Positions 60,808-64,000 of a DNA stretch of 64,000 nt are shown piece after piece. The notes below the pieces were generated by a model. It saw nothing but the letters and a program-made list of their open reading frames with translations. It did not search any database and was not told the origin of the DNA. The position numbers were made by a program, and so were the translations under genes. Source of the DNA: Capnocytophaga sp. oral taxon 878 (lineage in GTDB: Bacteria > Bacteroidota > Bacteroidia > Flavobacteriales > Flavobacteriaceae); the NCBI RefSeq assembly GCF_002999135.1, contig NZ_CP027229.1:1054001-1118000 (forward strand), read 5' to 3'. Positions within the stretch are counted from its first letter, which is position 1, and the number at the start of each line of letters is the position of its first letter.

Positions 60808-61758
60808 ATGAATATCCTTATATATATTGATACTGAAAACGGAACTATAAAGAAATCGGCGTGGGAAGTGGCTAGTTATGCTAAAGCCCTTGCTGAACAA
60901 CAAAAAGGAAAGGTGATAGCTGTAGCTATTAATACTGAAAATAGTGAAACATTGGGTACTTATGGAGTAGATAGAGTGCTAAATGTAACTGATGAGCGAT
61001 TACAAAGCTTTTCGGCAAAAGCAGTAGCACACTTATTGGCGGAAGCGGCTATTGAGCAACAAGCAAGTACTGTAGTACTAAGTGGTTCAGCCGAAGCTAA
61101 GAATATAGCTCCTTTATTGGCTATAGGGTTACAAGCTGGGTATGTGCCTAATGTGATTTCATTACCTGAAAGTGCTGATAATTTCATTGTAAAAACTAAT
61201 GTATTTTCGGGAAAAGCCTTTGCACTGCAACAGATAAACAGTGCTAACAAGGTGCTAAGTATTGCTCCTAATGCTTTTGGTAGTAAAGAAGCCCCTACTA
61301 CTGCTGAAGTTATTAGCTTCACCCCTACCCTACCCGACAGTGATTTTGATTTGCAAGTTGTATCACGGGAGAAAGTGAGTGGTAAGGTATCATTGGACGA
61401 TGCTAATATTATAGTTTCGGGAGGAAGAGGACTAAAAGGCGCTGAACATTGGGGCATAGTAGAACAACTGGCTGATACCCTTGGAGCTGCTACAGCTTGC
61501 TCTAAACCTGTGGCTGATATGGGATGGAGACCTCATAGCGAACACGTAGGGCAAACTGGTAAAGTAGTAGCACCTAACTTATATATTGCCTTAGGTATAT
61601 CCGGGGCAATACAGCACTTGGCTGGGGTAAATGCCTCTAAAGTAAAGTTGGTTATTAATACTGACCCTGAAGCTCCTTTCTTTAAAGCTGCTGATTATGG
61701 GGTAGTAGGTGATGCTTTTGAGATAATACCTAAACTAATTAGCAAACTATCAAATTAG
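60808..61758 (+). CDS. etfA: Electron transfer flavoprotein alpha subunit
   Basis: A 316-aa EtfA. The N-terminal half is the shared alpha/beta domain; the C-terminal FAD-binding domain has GGRGLKG, RPHSEHVGQTGKVVAPNLYIALGISGAIQHLAG and INTDPEAPFFKAADYGVVGD. It forms the ETF heterodimer with EtfB. No acyl-CoA dehydrogenase gene is adjacent. Confidence 0.96.
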   Translation: MNILIYIDTENGTIKKSAWEVASYAKALAEQQKGKVIAVAINTENSETLGTYGVDRVLNVTDERLQSFSAKAVAHLLAEAAIEQQASTVVLSGSAEAKNIAPLLAIGLQAGYVPNVISLPESADNFIVKTNVFSGKAFALQQINSANKVLSIAPNAFGSKEAPTTAEVISFTPTLPDSDFDLQVVSREKVSGKVSLDDANIIVSGGRGLKGAEHWGIVEQLADTLGAATACSKPVADMGWRPHSEHVGQTGKVVAPNLYIALGISGAIQHLAGVNASKVKLVINTDPEAPFFKAADYGVVGDAFEIIPKLISKLSN

Positions 61759-61786
61759 GTAAGAGATAAAAAGTAAGAGATAAGAG

Positions 61787-61817
61787 GCTGTCTGGATTTT
61801 TTCAGACAGCTTTTTTT
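61787..61817 (+). terminator. Terminator of etfBA
   Basis: Stem GCTGTCTG/CAGACAGC with an 8-nt loop, followed by TTTTTTT. Flanked by three copies of GTAAGAGATAA (from 61759 to about 61840). Confidence 0.8.
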
Positions 61818-61856
61818 GTATAAATATTAGGTAAGAGATAAGAGGCAAAAAAGAAG

Positions 61857-61991
61857 TTAGAAAAGGTTGTAGCCGTTTTTTGTTTTGATATGGTTATGGC
61901 GGTTTGTTATCTCAGAGACCTGCCCGTGGTTGATAATGTTGATGCAATCCTTACCACCTATGGGACAGGTGGCTTTGCTGTTTTTTTTCAT
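61857..61991 (-). CDS. Small Cys/His-containing protein, 44 aa
   Basis: An ATG at 61991 overlaps the stop of the upstream membrane-protein gene (ATGA) and opens a 44-codon frame, MKKNSKATCPIGG...GYNLF. It contains Cys9 and Cys16 and His23, His32 and His34, which could bind zinc. Stop-codon overlap argues for translational coupling. It is too short for confident gene calling, and no family is recognised. Confidence 0.45.
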   Translation of the reverse strand: MKKNSKATCPIGGKDCINIINHGQVSEITNRHNHIKTKNGYNLF

Positions 61992-62560
61992 TTTTCGTTA
62001 TTTCTGAATCTATTTACTATAAAAAAGACACAATAATACAGAATTGAAAAAAGTATATAATCAATTACTAACATTACATAATTCCACTCTCTTATAAGGG
62101 TTCCACAGTTCTCTCCTATATAGACATTTTTATAATATATATATGGAAATCCTATATATATATTATATACTGTGTTCTGTAGTGGGAAAGGGAAAAATGT
62201 AAATAAAGAGATTGTACAAAATAAAGATATGGGTAAGATAAATATATTAAGTATTTTTTTAAATATCTTCTGTGCTTTCAAGGATATATATATCTTCACT
62301 ATGTAACTAATAACAAAATAACTTATCCAAAAAATAAATATATTCAATAATAGGGCTTCTCCTCTCCACCCCCAAATGATACTACTACATTCTTTTAATG
62401 ATGGTGAATAATAGAAAATGATGAATGGAAATCCCATTGTTATCTGATATAAACTTTCTTTGGTAGGAAATAAAAATGTTATAAAAAAACTTGTGAAAAG
62501 GAATAAAATCAACGCTAGACCTCCTCTTCCTAATGTATATATTATTTCTTTATTATTCAT
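61988..62560 (-). CDS. Hypothetical membrane protein, 190 aa
   Basis: Four or five hydrophobic segments (about 10-32, 36-50, 68-90, 105-125, 160-185), rich in Phe, Tyr and Ile. No family recognised. It overlaps the short gene upstream by 8 bp and the 44-aa frame downstream by 4 bp, so the three form a compressed unit of unknown role. Confidence 0.7.
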   Translation of the reverse strand: MNNKEIIYTLGRGGLALILFLFTSFFITFLFPTKESLYQITMGFPFIIFYYSPSLKECSSIIWGWRGEALLLNIFIFWISYFVISYIVKIYISLKAQKIFKKILNIFILPISLFCTISLFTFFPFPLQNTVYNIYIGFPYIYYKNVYIGENCGTLIREWNYVMLVIDYILFSILYYCVFFIVNRFRNNEK

Positions 62561-62735
62561 ATTCTATTAATTCTAATGGAATAGTTTGTACTCCTCCTTT
62601 TCCCCATCCTTTGATATTCCCTTCCTTATCAACGAAAATATTTGTAAGAATTGTTGTGTTTTTAATTTCAAGATATCCTTCTGACAATATTGTTTTTCCA
62701 TTTTCTATTCGCTTACGTTTTCCTATAATGTGCAT
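62553..62735 (-). CDS. Short hypothetical protein, possibly a 5'-truncated gene
   Basis: From the ATG at 62735 the frame gives 60 aa. The same frame stays open upstream for about 22 more codons (DTSIYYIATDYEEEKNIVYP) to a stop, without another ATG. The upstream part reads like real protein, so this may be the 3' end of a longer gene that lost its start. No family recognised. Confidence 0.45.
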   Translation of the reverse strand: MHIIGKRKRIENGKTILSEGYLEIKNTTILTNIFVDKEGNIKGWGKGGVQTIPLELIEYE

Positions 62736-62886
62736 AGGATATACTATATTTTTTTCTTCTTCATAATCTGTAGCAATATAATAAATTGAGGTGTCAAGTT
62801 AATGGCATATTAACAGAGATTGGAAAAATAGGTTTTCTTTCAATCAATCTTTTTATTAGATTGTTAAAGTGTTAGGATATACGGAC

Positions 62887-63375
62887 TTATTCATTGAAAA
62901 AAATGTCAATAATTTTATCATCTATTTGTATTTCTATAGGATATAACTCTTTTGTCTTTCCGCCCTGTTTGTATAAAATCAATGTCCAAGGATTGTCTTT
63001 GGATACCTGAATTATTTTTTCCCCTATTTTTAGGATTTCGCCTATTTTTATGTTTATTGTATCTATTCTTTTTTCTAATGCAAGATCGCTTGCCATTGTC
63101 ATATAAAAAGTAGCATCGTCTACCGTTGTATAGAAATCATCATCTTTTGACACATTCTTTAGGCTATCAAGGTAAAATAAGGTTGGTTCCACAAAGATAA
63201 CATAATTCTTATCCTTTATTTCCCTTGTAATCCTCTCATCGGTTATTTCTTGTACATAATCTGCTTTCTCAATGGTATCTATATCATTTTCAATATAGTT
63301 GTTTTCTTGGGTGTTGTTATTGTTACAAGCAAACAACAATAAATACACTGAAATAAAATAATAAATCTTTACCAT
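62887..63375 (-). CDS. Hypothetical lipoprotein, 162 aa (tandem paralogue)
   Basis: The signal MVKIYYFISVYLLLFAC (Cys17) followed by NNNNTQ is nearly identical to that of the next gene, but the mature sequences differ, with an acidic spacer and a C-terminal region of beta character (DTINIKIGEILKIGEKIIQV). No family recognised. The gap 62803-62886 downstream shows nothing. Confidence 0.75.
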   Translation of the reverse strand: MVKIYYFISVYLLLFACNNNNTQENNYIENDIDTIEKADYVQEITDERITREIKDKNYVIFVEPTLFYLDSLKNVSKDDDFYTTVDDATFYMTMASDLALEKRIDTINIKIGEILKIGEKIIQVSKDNPWTLILYKQGGKTKELYPIEIQIDDKIIDIFFNE

Positions 63376-63384
63376 CTGAATATT

Positions 63385-63912
63385 TTAAAATATAATATCA
63401 TCAATGATGTACCTGTCTTTCTTTTTAGCAACTTTTAATTGTATGCTATCATATCTGTTATCATAAAAGTTAAAAAGATACACATTATATCTTTTTGAAT
63501 TTATCTTCTTTACCTTAATAGAGTCCAACCATTCTATGAAAACATCTTGGGCTTTTACAATAGGATCTGCACTTAATTCATCTGAATTTACTTTCCGTAT
63601 TAATTTACTTGATAGAAACTCCCTTTCTATTTTCCTTAATTCTTCTTCGCAAAACTCCCTGTTATCAAGACAAGGCATTTTATCTTGTTGCCTGATGTAC
63701 TTATCATAAAATTCTAAAATCATTTTTGTAGCTTCATCAGTTTCTTCTTTAGGAGCTTGAATTGGTGCAATTGTATCCTTATTTACTATTGTATCTCTTT
63801 TGATAGAGGAAATAGTATCTCTAATATCATCAGAAGATGATACTTGGGTATTGTTATTGTTACAAGAAAATAACAATAAACACGCTGAAATAAAATAATA
63901 AATCTTTACCAT
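63385..63912 (-). CDS. Hypothetical lipoprotein, 175 aa (tandem paralogue)
   Basis: Lipoprotein signal MVKIYYFISACLLLFSC (Cys17), NNNNTQ, an Asp/Ser/Thr-rich spacer, then a charged domain of ~120 residues ending YDSIQLKVAKKKDRYIIDDIIF. The C-terminus is nearly repeated by the partial gene at the right edge (63922-64000). It precedes the 162-aa lipoprotein by 9 bp. Confidence 0.75.
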   Translation of the reverse strand: MVKIYYFISACLLLFSCNNNNTQVSSSDDIRDTISSIKRDTIVNKDTIAPIQAPKEETDEATKMILEFYDKYIRQQDKMPCLDNREFCEEELRKIEREFLSSKLIRKVNSDELSADPIVKAQDVFIEWLDSIKVKKINSKRYNVYLFNFYDNRYDSIQLKVAKKKDRYIIDDIIF

Positions 63913-63921
63913 CTGAATATT

Positions 63922-64000
63922 TTAAAATATAATATCATCAATAATATACTTATCCTTCTTCTTAGCTACTTTTAATTGTACGCTATCATATCTATTAAAA
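63922..64000 (-). CDS. 3' end of a third tandem lipoprotein gene (cut by the window edge)
   Basis: The 26 visible codons read NRYDSVQLKVAKKKDKYIIDDIIF and a stop, a near copy of the 175-aa protein's end. The DNA before and after the stop also matches the block at 63360-63406, offset by about 537 bp. Confidence 0.75.
   Translation of the reverse strand, partial: FNRYDSVQLKVAKKKDKYIIDDIIF

Overview
The window looks like chromosomal DNA of a Flavobacteriaceae bacterium, most probably a Capnocytophaga or close relative. The DNA is AT-rich. Many genes are preceded by the Bacteroidetes-type promoter (TTG/TTTG, 19-20 bp, TAnnTTTG), and Shine-Dalgarno sequences are weak or absent. The gene content (S46 dipeptidyl peptidase, fused E1 alpha/beta dehydrogenase, ExbB-ExbD-TonB, DUF1343/NamZ, many lipoproteins with Bacteroidetes-style lipoboxes) fits. 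The genus is an inference from style, not from a marker gene.

Layout. 1-0.9 kb: IS630-family transposase running off the left edge. 0.9-4.7 kb: small SUKH and DUF4304 (immunity-like) genes, a GNAT acetyltransferase, RtcB RNA ligase and a decayed copy of the rtcB 3' end. 4.7-15.6 kb: housekeeping genes (NamZ-like muramidase, LolC/FtsX-type permease, ribosomal protein S1, PrmC, a LysM glucosaminidase, an ACC deaminase-like enzyme, FolC) and a TonB-ExbD-ExbB system. 15.8-16.2 kb: three tandem tRNA-Val(UAC) genes. 16.3-21.2 kb: two secreted or lipoprotein genes, one interrupted at a G6/C6 homopolymer, then a Sel1 protein and a DUF805-LRR fusion. 21.2-31.6 kb: FAH-family hydrolase, E1 dehydrogenase, S4 protein, FKBP lipoprotein, PssA, ComEC, an NlpC/P60 hydrolase and ClpC. 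33.4-44.8 kb: the parts of a CecR/YbhGFSR-like ABC exporter (two ATPases, two permeases; then HlyD, TolC and TetR), split by about 4.4 kb of accessory genes, gene fragments and small repeats. 45.1-48.2 kb: a compact three-gene unit of a NADAR-domain protein, a large unknown protein and a possible winged-helix protein. 48.6-61.8 kb: S46 peptidase, MATE pump, YchF, TpiA, HemE, LspA, MutS2, a methyltransferase and EtfBA. 61.8-64 kb: small membrane, Cys/His and tandem lipoprotein genes of unknown role.

The most interesting non-coding observations are these: a four-copy 45-bp dispersed repeat always placed upstream of, and in the same direction as, a gene; a promoter-plus-terminator unit without an ORF next to ychF that looks like a small RNA; degenerate echoes of the 3' ends of two genes; matching palindromic operators for the TetR regulator, one overlapping the -33 box of tetR itself; and divergent namZ/lolC promoters placed inside each other's reading frames. 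The best candidate for an undescribed protein system is the NADAR three-gene unit.
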